Below are positions 1-13,770 of a stretch of DNA of 64,000 nucleotides, one piece after another (the stretch's first letter is position 1; each line of letters begins with the position of its first letter). This stretch comes from Parapristionchus giblindavisi. Its lineage: Eukaryota; Nematoda; Chromadorea; Rhabditida; Diplogasteridae. Made by a program: the position numbers and the translations under genes. The stretch is from positions 62,001-126,000 of the forward strand of contig CALSFV010000036.1 in assembly GCA_943737045.1 (NCBI GenBank), read 5' to 3'. The notes below the pieces were generated by a model that saw only the letters and a program-made list of their open reading frames with translations, was not told the origin of the DNA and did no database searches.

Positions 1-116
1 TTTTGATTTTTGTGAAATTGTGGCTCAAAATCCGGTCAGATTGTTCGATTTTTGTGAAATTGTGGCTCAAAATCTGGTCAGGCTTGGTACTTTCCAACAT
101 ACTTTTCGATCTATGC
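1..116 (+). mobile_element. CATAGGTCGAA element, 3' part at window edge
   Basis: Repeats of CAAAATCCGGTCAG with poly-T/CGATTTTTG spacers, ending TTTTCGATCTATG. Confidence 0.6.
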
Positions 117-347
117 GTTCATCTACTGGATGAACATTAATCAGAAGTTGTATATCACTTGATTAGTCCAAAATGGCCGTCATGTGGACGTGTCCGTCTC
201 TCGCAAATGCAGAAAATTAAGGATAAAATGGAAAAAAGTGGAAAATATTAAGCGTAAAATGAGATGGATGAGATGGATGCAACACGTGTACTGAATTTCA
301 TCGACATCTTCTGTATTAATGATTGAATTGAAACATGAATTACGCAG

Positions 348-3300
348 GCCCGACAGCCGATCGTGACCACCCATCTCGAATTAATCAGTCTGACGCCGAT
401 GGAGGAACGACTGTACCAGGATATGCTGGCGAGGAGCAGGGATATGGTAATGCATCGTTGCGTTTGCGCCTTACGTGCCTACGCCGTGTAACCTCCGCCG
501 TAACGACGGAGACGCGGCGGGGGGGGGGTTACGGTGTAGGCACGTAAGGCAAATGTAACGATGCGTAAGGAAACCGGCTATTATTGATTGATTTATTGAC
601 CTATAAAATTGATCTGGTGATCGATTGTTGGCGAGTTGAACTTTGTTGGACAACATTACTGTACATGTATGGCTTGGGACTATTAGTATTCGATAACAAT
701 GATGTCAGGGTATAATGATTATCGATTGATTTATTATCGATTGATTGATTGATTGATTATCGATTGATTGATTAATTGATCTTTGATCTTCTCAGATCGC
801 CTCAGTATCCTCATCCCCCTCCATCGGTCCGGCCACTCGCCTCTCCGACCTCTCGCGTGCCCATCGAGAGCGACTCGTCGCCGCCCTGTCCAAGCTCCGG
901 CTCTTCCTGCTCACCACCCAGTGCTACTACGCACGGACGCCTGTGAGCACTGGGGTGAGCTCCTTTATCGATTATCGATTTTTTATTGTATTTACAGTAT
1001 AGTTCGATAGTATTGATTGATTATAGATTTTTTTTAAATATTGTTAGTTATTAGTCTAATGGAACAACGGAAAACCGTTTTCCTGGAAAATGTGACGTCA
1101 TTAGCGTAGGCGGAGGCGTTTTCCAAAAATCCTCCGTCTACGCTAATGACGTCACATTTCCCGGAAAACGGTTTTACGTTGCTCATGCATACGGCCATTG
1201 GTTATTGAGGTTACTTGGAGTGATCTCTGTGATCTCTGTTGTTTTCAGGAATCCCAGGAAGTCACTCAAAGAAAGCGTCAAATCGTGAGGGCTATGGTAA
1301 GTGACATAATAATAATAATAATTTATACATTTTACAAGAAAACACCGGCACAGAAGAGATAAATACATTAAGAGGCATGTTCCCTAAGACTCGATCATAT
1401 TCGACCACCCCCGGACACGTGCGCTAGCAATGGGAACTGGGGGGTCCATACTAGGGTGTTAGGAGTGTCATCGGCCCTTATTAAACAAAACGGCTGAAAT
1501 TTCCTATTTGTGCCCTCAGGCTATTAGAAAAATTAATTTAAGTGCGAAAACGTTAAAAAATCATATTTTCTCAATCTGTTGAGGTAGAGTCTAAATATCA
1601 TTTGCGATACGTCTAGGGTGCACAGACCTTGCTAATTCACTATTAGCATCGAATGTGCGTTGATTCCAAAACCACTTTTTTTACTCAACATATTGGTTTT
1701 TTCGGACAAATTATCGCTTGTTGTAGAGTGCTGCAAAGATTTCCGACCATGTATTGTAGCCTAAGCAATTTTGCATTGATTTCACTTAAAACCGGGTTCT
1801 TCCCGTTAGACCATCTTGCCGAAATTTTCGCTCGAATTTCCGTCATCGATGGTTTTCCCAAACAAATGTATTTTCCAAAAGTATTTTCCAAACGATTGGT
1901 GCGGAGTTGTGCTCTACGCAAAGTTTTGAGGTGAGACAAGTAAAATAACACAAGCAGCCCATCACTTGGATCAATTTGAAAATTTCGATTTTCATGACCC
2001 GGGGGTCATGGTCCGAATATTTCAAAATTTCTCAAGTTTGAAATGTTTTCATTTATGCGGCTTATTGTGAAGTACTAATGAAGTGAATAATATTCAGCCA
2101 ATGCTCAATGGCTGATTTCTCCTTTTAACCATTTTTCGAAAAATTTTCCTTCTGAATTCGTGCGAAAAATCAGATATGGGTTTGAATCAGTTTCCAACTT
2201 GCTTTCTGTAACATTCTATCATAGTACTTTACAATGTACATAATCAATATGAAAATCGTTTATTTTCGAAAATTCAAAAAATTCAATTTGAGTGCCTACT
2301 TTCACGGCAAATTTCTAAAATATTGCAGTTTTTCGACTCGAATGCTGCGACAATGAGCAAATGACAATGACAATGTAAAGTTTCATGATGAGTAAACATA
2401 GTAGAACTGGAATCCCGGCATTCGGCTCACTTTTGAAAATTCGATTTCCAGGGGGGGTCATGGCAAAAAAATATGAATTTTCGAAAATAAACGATTTTCA
2501 TATTGATTATGTACATTGTAAAGTACTAAGACAGAATGTTACAGAAAACAAGTTGGGATCTGATTCAAGCACAGTTCTGATTTTTCGCACGTATTTAGAA
2601 CGAAAATGTTCGAAAAAATGGTTGAAAGGATAGATCAGCCATTGAGCATTGGCTGCATATTATTCATATCATTAGTACTTCACAATAGGCCACATAAATG
2701 AAAACATTTCAAACTTGAGAAATTTTTAAATTTTCGGACCATAACCCCCGTCAAGTGATCCAAGTGACGGGCTTCTTGTGTCATTTTACTGGTCTTACCT
2801 CGAAACTTTGTGTAGAGCACAATTCCGCACCAATCGTTTGGAAAATACTTTTGGAAAATACATTTGTTTGGGAAAACCATCGATGACGGAAATTCGAGCG
2901 AAAATTTCGGCAAGATGGTCTAACGGGAAGAACCCGGTTTTAAGTGAAATCAATGCAGAATTGCTTAGGCTACAATACCTGGTCGGAAATCTTTGCAGCA
3001 ATCTACAACAAGCGATAATTTGTCCGAAGAAACCAAAATTTTGAGTAAAAAAGTGGTTTAGGAATCAACGCACATTCGATGCTAATAGTGAATTAGCAAG
3101 GTCTTTGCACCCTAGACGTATCGCAAATGATATTTAGACTCTACCTCAACAGTTTGAGAAATTATGATTTTTTAACGTTTTCGCACTTAAATTAATTTTT
3201 CTAATAGCCTGAGGGCACAAATAGGAAATTTCAGCCGTTTTGTTTAATAAGGGCCGATGACACTCCTAACACCCAAGTATGGACCCCCAGTTCCCATTAC

Positions 3301-6300
3301 TAGCGCAGGTGTCCGGGGGTGATCGAGTCTTAACGACCATCTCTCTTAAATGATATAGAATGATTGATGATGGACATCGTAGCACGTTTCTCCATTGCCC
3401 TGAATACTTTTTGTACTGTTTTGGCGTGTTTATTGATCGTATGCCTCTTGATTTTCGATTGATTGCTTAGATTATTGATTGGCTATTGATTGATTATTCT
3501 GATTATTGATTGATTCTTTCGATTATTGATTGATTTCAGAAGGTGTACACGCCGGCGATGCTGTTCAAGCGTCTGCTCGGCGACAAACGACGCAACGTGC
3601 TCAACCAGCTGCAGCTCCTGATCTTCGAGTACAACGGTACGGTAGCCCGAAGGGGTTACTGTAGGTCAAAGGGGTTACGGTAATCCATGGATGGATACGG
3701 TAGATCGTGGAGTTACTGTAATATGATGTAGTAGGCGTACGGTGGGTAGCTGATGTGCTGTAATAATTTTTTATAATTGATGTGTTGGTCGATAGGTTTA
3801 TGGTTGCGAATCTTTTTTAATATAATTTTCTTCTTGTCTTATTGATAGTAATATAATAATATGTATAATAATAATATAATAATTTATAATATTATAATAT
3901 GTGCTTCAGTGAACGCCGCTCACTCGTGGCACGACGGCAGCATGGACGAGGCACTGGCCTATTATAAGAATGTTAGTTGTCTGTCAAACTCTTGAACACT
4001 ACAAATTTCCCAGTTCTTATGGCTCTTTAGTAAAGAGTGGAAACTTGAATTCGGCGAGTTTCCGAAGCACCCGGAAACTCGAAATTTGAAGGGAAAAAAC
4101 GCAGCGCGAATAGGGTGCATGCATTCAAATTACGACTTTCCGACTGCTAATGCTCTTTAGACCTCGCAGTCGAAAGTGCAAATTTGAATTGCCTCACTTT
4201 ATGCGCCCCGGGATTTAAATTTCGAGTATCCAGGTGATTTTTTAATATTGCTTGACGCGAGATGTCTGCTTGTAAACTGCTATACAACGCTATCCTTTTG
4301 TACGCTTGCTTCAATTCAAAACATCGATTGTCCATCCAAATTATCGATCGTTTCAGTCTTACCAGCTGATTCTGGACACGGCGAAGATCAATAGCGTGCT
4401 TGGACTGCCGGATACGGTATTTTTCTCGGTGAGAGCCCCTGTCTACTATTGATTGGTTGTTCAATAATTAAATTTAGTCGACCACCGGACTACACGGGGA
4501 TGAAGATGCGAGCGAGGACGGAGACGAGGAGGAGGCACCTGTGGTTGGTTGTTGATCTTTGATCTTTGATCCTCTTAGGTTACGGTAGCTTTATTGGGGT
4601 TGGTTGATCTTTGATCTTTGATCCTTTGACGATTACGTTACCGTAATTTTATTGAGAATCTTAATTACTTAGTGAATGAGTGGGATTAATTGATTGATAG
4701 GATTGATGTTTGTTTTATTTTATATTTATAATTGTGCAATTTATTTTCTTTATTTTCTACTATGCTTTTACTTGTCCAAGTTAAAGATTAAAATTACTTT
4801 TAAATTGTAAAAATAATTTGATGATTTAAATTATAAACAACTTTTTTTTAAATTTAAGGTTGTTTTGGACGACGTGGCCGTCTCGGAAGAGGACCGTGCC
4901 GTGGATAAGGAGGCCACAGTGGTGTGTGTGGACGGAGGGGACGTCAACCTGACGGCGCGCCCGCTCACCATCTGGCCGATGAATGTCGTCCATTTGTTTA
5001 GGTATGCATGCTTAAATTTACCTGGTGAAACCTGAAAGCGACGGGTTTCTTGCCGAGTTTCGTATCACTTATGTGGCGTTCAAAAGTTTAAAAAAACAAT
5101 TACAGGGTGGTGTGTTTGTTTCTTTTTTTTGGTTTTTTTTTACATTTCATTACCATGGATTTCCGAGTAACGGATGAATGAATGAATCACTTTATTTTAT
5201 TTTATTTTTATAAATTATTTTATTCTTTTTTTTTAAATAGATGAATGGAGGCGGTTAGTTCCTCCACTGAAATGGGCCACCATTGTGCATTGATCCCATA
5301 CATGAGCGCCGACATGGGGGTGCCCCCCCTGTAAAATTAGGAATTTTCCAAAATTTGTGGAATGCTCCCTGTAAAAAATGACGTTTAGGTGAAATTTTTG
5401 AAGAAAAAAGTGAAGGCCCCATGTGGAATCGAGCTCCAGGTACCTCGCCCATGTATGATTAATCCTCTTGAACTCTTGACTCTCTCCATCTAGCACGCGG
5501 TTACCATTGCAGCAATAACATAGCAATACTGATATGCCCGCGTCCAATTAGTCATTAGTCTGACCCAGCGTACTCCCATTTGAATAATAACCATTCTCAG
5601 GTAAAACCGCACATACATTTTACAGCTAGGAAAAAGCTAAATGTTAGAATACAGGCGAGAAAAATGCATTTTACAGCTAAAAGGTACAAAATTGCTAGCA
5701 ATTGTTAGACATATGAACGCCAAGCATACATTTTACAGCTAAGAAATAGTTAAATGTTGGGAAACAGGTAGGAAAAATGCATTTCACAGCTAAAAGCTAC
5801 AAAAAAGCTAGCAATTGTTAGACATATGAACACCACGCATACATTTTACAGCTAGGAAACAGTTAAATGTTAGGAAACAGCTAGGAAAAATGCATTTTAC
5901 AGCTAAAAGCTACAAAACTGTTAGAGATTGCTAGACATCTTAACTTTTTGCCATCTTTTTTCTGCCTTTTTTACAAAAAAGTTAGGAAAAAGTTTGAAAT
6001 CATATATGTGACACAGCTTGCAACTGTCTGGACGCGATGCGGCTATTGCCTCACGCGGTGCGTTCGCTGTCTCTCAAAAATTAATTTTTATTTATTTTCT
6101 AAGGTTTATTTGTTATTCAACGTTAAATTGCCGTGATTGTCTATACGTTCCACAGGGTAACATCAGTCGTCGGATACAAATCTTGCTTCTTTCCCAGCGA
6201 AAGAAAGGTATTCTTTTTCTGTTTAAATATTTCGTGTTTGGTGATTGATATAATTATAAATATTTGTAGATGAAGTCGATTGTGCGGTTCCTGCTGTCCA

Positions 6301-9300
6301 TCTCCATGTGTAGAATTGGATGAATTAGAAGGTGAACAATTAGCTGATGTTTTTTTTATATTTTAATTGCATTTCGCTGAGTTATTTCTCACAGAACAAG
6401 ATTAATTCTTGTCTACACTTTCTTATGCAACATCGACCCTGGCGATTTCAGTGCTCCTGAGGAGGAGGAAGATACACATGGATAAGAAAAGAAAAGAAGA
6501 AGATGAAGAACAATCTCGTACCTCATTTATGCTCACTCCCAGTCTGGACTTCTGCCGTAGTATCCAATACTCAACTATGAACATTCAGTTGAATCGATCC
6601 AATTGATAATCAAAAGACTACAGAATGATTGAGCCATCGTATCTCGCTCATTATCGTAAAATAGAGAATTGAAAGAACAAGTAAGTGGCTGCGCACTCGC
6701 ATTTTATTATCAATTGATAATCTAGTTTCATTTTATAAATTATCTATTAATACTGGGAGAAAGGAGGGAAGGCTGTGCGCATACATGGGCGGCATTGTCG
6801 CTAGCGGCAAGACCCACCTGATTTTCCCCAAAATCGCTCAAAAATTATCCGCGAAGTGAAATTATTATATTTACATGCCCCATATTTTGCTCCGACCCAC
6901 CGATTTTACTTTCCAGCGGCAATGGCCGCCCATGTATGGCTGTGCGCATGAGTATGCGGAAAATTTTCCAATTTATTTGCGAGGCAAGGCGATTGGCCAA
7001 GCCCCGATGGGAAAGCAAGGCTGTAAGCAAAAAATCGCTTTCACGCGCCCGCCTATGGATGATTATTAACATGCAAATGTATTGATAGAATTGGATATTG
7101 GTAAATATAAATTAGTTATGTTATACGTAGGATGCTCAGTTATACCATAAAATAGTTGTCTGATTACAGGTGATCGATTAGTATAATTGAATCAAGAGAA
7201 GGTATAGTGAATATGAATTGAGGATGAAGAAGAATGGAATGAATGAAGAAGATGATGAAGTAATAGAGATGATAAAGTGAATTGAGCAGAATCGAATCAA
7301 GTTGGTTTTGATTGATTTATCGATTAGCAAAAATATTGTTTCAAATTAAACCGTAGTTGAATTGTCTCAAGCAGTAGGATGAGTATCTGTTCTACGAGAA
7401 TATTACATTTAGAAGATAATTAGTATCTCACCGATACCTGGGCAACCTTTGCCGCTGGAAATTAAAATCGGGTGGGTGGGATGCAAAAATTTCATGTTTG
7501 AGTGAATTTTGGCTAATTCATTTTCATTTGGAGCGAATGTTTTCCTAGATCGAGTTGGTCAGGTGCCAAAACCGGGTGGGTTCTTCCCGCTATAGCGCTA
7601 GCGGCAATGCTTCCCTGTATGATCTCACATAAGGAAAATGAGATAGATATAACGATGATAGACTAGATTATTGATTAGATTGAGAAGAGATGAATATACT
7701 ATACTTGTTGTAGAGTAATGCATTGATGACTCAATTGAGAAATACTCAAGATAGAATGAAATATTGAGAAATATGTAGAGAAGAGAATTAGATGAACATG
7801 AACATGAAAGAACTGCAATACTAGAGGTATTGGTTGATTGATTGATTACAAATTTGTTTTTTTCTAATCAGAATTTATCTATTTCTTTTTAGGAACCATT
7901 TCGAAATGCACAAGATATGGCAGCTAGAGTAATGAGAGAAGGAGCTGAGAGGATTACGGTATTGAAAGAGAAGATTATTTAAAGAGAAGTATTATCGATT
8001 GAAGCCAAACTTGTAAGTTGTACTGTAGATATGAGGGATTATTGATTGATTAATTCAGATTAAGAAGGGAATCTACAGTATCGCCAGAAAGTAATCGGAC
8101 ACTTTTTCATTTTTTTATAACTTTTGATCCAGGAAAGCAATCAAGCTGATCTTTTCAGCCAATGTACAGAATTTATCAAGGAATATTACCATGATGTGAT
8201 GGTGTAATTAACTTAGTTAATTTTTGCGTATTGATGACGCTACCGAAGTGCACTTTTTTTGAAAATTCCCATTTCTTTAGTGAAAAGCCCTGTTCTTCGG
8301 GAACACTGTGAGAGTGTAGACCCCCACTAGGGCTGTACAGTCAAACAATCTGGAATGGCTCCGACTCCGATTTCAAGCTGTGGCAGGGTTGCAACTTTGT
8401 CCTCCAAAATTTATAACTCGGCTTCTAGATGTGATAACGACCCGTACTAAGCGCCAAAATGATGCTAGTGGCGAGTGATGTTTATCACCGAAATATGGTA
8501 GTCATAGCTCGTCATTTGCCCTCAGGGCATAAAATAATTTTTTGTTGGGAGGACCGATTTTGAGACCCTACCGATCAGAGGGCGGGTCTTCTAAAAATAT
8601 GGTTACTGCGCAAGCAGCTTTGTAATGTATCATATATTTATTTCCCTTATATTGGTTTAGTTCCGATTCCTTTTAGACCCATAGCTAAAGTTATGCTGAG
8701 GTCTGCTCGGTGCGCGCTCCTGTGCTTTCTCTCTTACTGCTCTCATCCCTGGGCCTCTATTGATGAAATTTCTTATTCGCAAAGCACCTATGCATGTTAG
8801 AGATGTTCACAAAAGTTTTTACACTATTGCTGAACATTGATCTTTGATCTTTGTATTTTGATCTTTACTCGCTACAACCGAGTAGACCTCAACATAACTT
8901 TTGCTACGGGTCTGAAAGGAATCAGAACCAAACCAAAATAAGGGAAATAAATATATGATACATTGCAAAGCTGCATGCGCTGAAACCATAATTTTAGAAG
9001 ATCTGCCCTCTGAACGGTAGGGTCTCAAAATCGGTCCTCCCAACAAAAAATTATTTTATGCCCTGAGGGCAAATGACGAGATATGACTACCATATTTCGG
9101 GGATAAACATCAATCGCCACTAGCATCATTTTGGCGCTTAGAACGGGTCGTTATCACATCTAGAAGCCGAGTTATAAATTTTGGAGGTCAAAGTTGCAAC
9201 CCTGCCACAGCTTGAAATCGGAGTCGGAGCCATTCCAGATTGTTTAACTGTACAGCCCTAGTGGGGGTCTACACTCTCACAGTGTTCCCGAAGAACAGGG

Positions 9301-10664
9301 CTTTTCACTAAAGAAATGGGAATTTTCAAAAAAGTGCACTTCGGTAGCGTCATCACTACGCAAAAATTAACTAAGTTAATTACCATCACATCATGGTAAT
9401 ATTCCTTGATAAATTCTGTACATTGGCTGAAAAGATCAGCTTGATTGCTTTCCTGGATCAAAAGTTATAAAAAAATGAAAAAGTGTCCGATTACTTTCTG
9501 GCGATACTGTACATCAACAGATGATATAATAAAGAACCTTGAAGGAAAAAAATTTGAAAGAGAGGAAAGAAAGAGATTAAAGCATATTCAATTGGAAAAT
9601 GAGGATGAGACAATTACTGATCATCAACATTATAGAAAGGTACTTTATTGATTGATTGGCTAAGTAGAAAGAATGAATGAAGTATACTGTAGGCGATGAG
9701 AGGTCGATTACGTGCAAAGGATGAAGAATTAAGGAATGAAGAAATTGAAGGAGAATTGCTAATGTTTTTTATTTGTATCGCTAGATATTTATTGCTATGA
9801 TCGTTCCATAGTTTGTTGTTGTTCCTTGGCTGGTTCACATTTGATTTTTATTTAAAATTTCATGTATATTTACGTCAATAAATCGTTGTTTATTCGCTGG
9901 CAGTATTCCTGAGTACAGAACAAGTAGTAAAAGAAAGGGTAGAAAACAGCCTAATAACTGCTAGAGAAAAGGCAGCAAATTGTTTTAAAAATGCTAGAAA
10001 AAATGTATGTTACAGTCAAAGAAAAGGCAAGAAACAGCTAAAAGCTATGAAAATGGTAGAAAACAGCCAGAAAACATACATATCGCTAACTGTAAAATGT
10101 ATGTATTTTGACAGTTCACATGCATGTATTGTAGCTGTCGCCTGTATTTTTCCTAGCTGTAAAATGTATGTGCGGTTTTACCTGAGTTGGTCGAAAAGTA
10201 TGTTTCAACGTACCAAACCTGACCGAATTTTGAGCCAAATTAGCAACAAAAAAAAACGAAAAACCTGACCGGAGTTTGAAAACCGATAACGAAGCTCATA
10301 TGTGGGCGGGCATTGCCGCTGGAAATGAAAATCGGGGGGTCGGAAGCAAAACATGGAGCATTTATACGTCATTTTGAGTGATTTTTGCGGAAAAAAGGGG
10401 TTCTGGTGCCAAAAAATCGGGGGTGTATTGCCGCTAGCGGCAGTGGTGCCCACGTATGACCAAGCTATTCGACCTATCATAATAGCTGATATATTTGTTC
10501 AATTTGATGTGCTTGCTTCTTCGTCAGGAACGTGCAATGGCTGTGCGGCTCGGCTGCAGCGGGACTGCGCAACCCGCTGGATATGGGCCGCATGTGGACA
10601 ATGTTTGCCAAGGTCTGTGACTGAATTCAATGATTTCTCAATGGTCTTCAAAATGATTATGATG

Positions 10665-10725
<61 letters not shown>

Positions 10726-10739
10726 TAATAATAATAATG

Positions 10740-10778
<39 letters not shown>

Positions 10779-11973
10779 ATGATATTAATAATAATAATAA
10801 TTTATTCATTCAATCCATCACATCGGGGATGGGATATATCTGTATATCTAATGAATTGGTAAAATTAAAAATTGGCTTGCAAGAGGCGGTAAAGGAAAAT
10901 ACCCAAAAATCGATATTCTAAAAAATCAATAATTTTCAAGTCTGCTTTATAGGCCTGGCGAGCGTACGTATCCGTGGAAACGGCCGTACTCGAGTATCGA
11001 AAGGTGGAATGGACGAGGTTCAAGGAGGACAAACTGTTGCCAGTCATGGTGAGGGCCCATTACACACATCGTTTCAGCTATGAGATCGACATTCGGGGGT
11101 TACTGTAATCGTTCTAACGATTTGTGTCACTGTAATCTCTTCATTTCATTTCATACTCTCGGGCTATTGCTGTGCTCTTCTTCAGTCCTTCGCTCTCTTT
11201 TCCTCGCTTGAAACGCTGTGCAATCGTAGTTAATTATCGATTGATTTGAAATTAGGCCTGCATTGTTCAAAATACGAATAGTTACTTGATACGATATTTA
11301 ATTATTGAACCCTTTGAAATATTTCATCGCTTGTGTAGAAGCGGAACCTAACACGACATAGGTAGAAAAGTATGTTACAAAGTACCAAGAATGACCCGAT
11401 TTTGAGCCAAAATTTTGCAAAAATCGAAAAACCTGACCGGATTTTGAAAACCGATAACCTAGCTATTCGACCTATGTAACACGATCTCTGATTGCAGAGC
11501 CATGGCTGGTCGTGGTTTCACGGACTGGCAGCAGCGGTGGAGCGGGTGCGCGCGTCGGGCAGAGAGCGCAGCGTGCTGAAGAATCTCCAGGAGGAGCATC
11601 CGGTACTACGGTGAGACCGGGGTTTATTTGCGTTTATAGTGCTTTTATAGGGCTAAGTTCCGAAAACATCAGGAAAATAGATAAAATGAATGCCACCAGG
11701 AAAGTTTCTTTGTCTTTTCTTCTCATTTAGTTCAATTATTTAAGTTTTTTTCTGTTTCAAAGACCATAATAAACAAAAAAAGAGTAAATTTACTCATGAA
11801 ATTGGATAGCAGTGAATCAAAAGCTGTTATTATTAGAGACGAGATTCACTGTTTCGGCCATTCGGTTCTATGTCTCACCCGCAACAGATATAGCAAGAAA
11901 GATTATGACATGTGATTAACATGAATGTGCGAGTGCCCACGTGATAATAATAATAATTATTAAATAATAATTC

Positions 11974-12004
<31 letters not shown>

Positions 12005-13726
12005 TCATCGTTTCTTGAACAAGAGAAAATAACGATATTCTGTGTATAATGTGTATTGATTAAAAAGAAAGACGAAAATACTGTATTACAGTAACTGCAA
12101 TATCTTGATTAAACGTAGCTATTATTTTTTTTTGATAATTTGATAAATTAGACTATTTTTTTTAAATATTGAATCGATATTATCGATTACAGTTCGATCT
12201 TGGCTAATGGAACGCCGATCGATGCATCGATTACGAAGCTCCTCTCGAGTACGGTAGCATCGGCGAATCGATTGATGGACATGATCGACTTGCTGTTCGA
12301 GGTATACTGTAGCCCCCCGCGATATTGATTTTTTTTTAATTTCCAAAGAATGCACAAAGGATGCCACACACATTAGAGAATTCTTCAAAAAGAGGTTTTT
12401 TATATCGACGGTGGAAAATAATAAATTTAATAAAGCAATAAAAATAAATATCTACTTCTCTTCAGATAAGCAGTCAGGACGATCTGAAAGAGTATGCGGA
12501 CCAGGAAGTTTACCGAAGAGGAGATATGAAGTCGTACTTTGAGCGAGATGAGTATACGGTAGGTACTCCCTGATTATCCATTTCTCAATATCGATTTTTC
12601 GTTATCGACTTTTACGTTTTTAGCAGAGGATCAACGCGAGCAATTGGTGGAAGAGGAAGACGGAGAGTGCGGAGCAGGTAAGTATTGATTGATTTTTCCT
12701 ATTTTTAGAAGATTATTGATTGATTTTCACGTCTCCAAAAGGATCAGAGTAATATACTATACTTGTACTGTAATAATATACTTGATTTTATTAAATTAGT
12801 GTTATATGCATATAGAAATATGCTTTCTATGAATAAATTGTTTGATTGATTGAACAGATCAAGATCATTTTCAGGAAAATCGTCGAGAGCGTGCTCTGAT
12901 GGCGAAGTCTGTGGAGCAGTTGTACGAGTCGGCTGCGCTGTGCTTCGAGCAGGGCGAATACTCGTATGTTGCCTTTTCGTCTCTAATATTTATTTTTCAA
13001 TACAATGATCTTTATCCGCGGCTCAAATTGAAATAGATCTAGATCATAATAATCATGCAAATTCACTCATGAAATTGAATATTGGTGAATAGAAATCATA
13101 CTTCACAGGGTCATTTCTGTAGTTTGTATTCCACATTAACCCTCACCCTGAATCAAAAGTAGTTATTTGTAGCGGCGAGATTAATTTTTCGGCCATAAGG
13201 TTTTAGAGCGTGAACCTGTTGTTTTTATTGCAGCCTAAAGTCGCGTGCCGAGTGCCTCTTCTGCGCGGCAGACTCTCGCTGCGACACCTTCACAGCGATC
13301 GATAAGACGGACCCCACCAGGTATACGGTATATACCGTATTCTAGGGTACTGTAACTACCCACTATACCGCATGCGGTACTCTGGGATCTGTTGCAACTC
13401 GGTAGTCTACTCGGTACCCTACCGTACTCTAGTTTCATTTTTTTAGTATTTTTTAGAAATATTTTTAAAGTAATATTTTCAGCGCTTTGAGTATCCGAAA
13501 GCTTCAGCTTCTCGAGAGCGTTCTATACCGCATCGCAATGAGGTGTGTTGTTGTTTATTTAAATGTTTTTTATTTAAATATTTCTTCAAATGCTCAAAGT
13601 GATGTTCAAAATTCAAAATAAAGATCCTTGTTCCTTGCAGGGACGCCCAGTTCAAAAAGGAGAATAGCCCACCGAATGAGAACAATGTTGTCGAAGGTGC
13701 GGTATTATTATTATTATATTATTATA

Positions 13727-13770
<44 letters not shown>

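Larger units (their letters stand above)
5596..10186. mobile_element. 4.6-kb TIR element with subterminal repeats, unknown family
   Basis: The two ends are a perfect 40-bp inverted repeat beginning CTCAGGTAAAACCGCAC. Behind each TIR lie repeats of TACATTTTACAGCTA-type words: three units of about 123 bp at 5613-5935, and a looser set at 9950-10180. It sits inside a smaller CATAGG-type element: the left flank ends CATT and the right flank starts TTGGTCGAAAAG, so the target was CATTGG and TT is duplicated. The interior contains remnants of a gene (7779-9762) and later insertions. The TIR start does not match a superfamily I know. Confidence 0.7.
5592..10478. mobile_element. CATAGGTCGAA element split by the 4.6-kb element
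   Basis: The left end CATT is at 5592-5595 and the body resumes at 10187 (TTGGTCGAAAAGTATG), ending GACCTATC at 10478. Flanks ATAATAAC and ATAATAGC look like its 8-bp duplication. A CATACATGG-type element (10297-10458) is nested in the body. Confidence 0.6.

Noticed and set aside
335..547. 70-codon open frame starting MNYAG
   Set aside because: It overlaps the real exon 348-446 in another frame and runs into a hairpin; the exon frame (RQPIVTTHLELISLTPMEER) fits SNF2 proteins.
5613..5940. CRISPR-like regular repeats
   Set aside because: The genome is clearly eukaryotic; the units are contiguous subterminal repeats of a transposon without unique spacers.
6409..6606. 65-codon open frame (HMDKKRKEEDEEQS)
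   Set aside because: Could belong to the decayed gene in the 4.6-kb element, but neither splice sites nor frame link up convincingly, so it was not annotated separately.
10353..10862. 169-codon open frame with a poly-isoleucine run
   Set aside because: It is made of a CATACATGG element, an SHPRH exon in the wrong frame and the AAT microsatellite.
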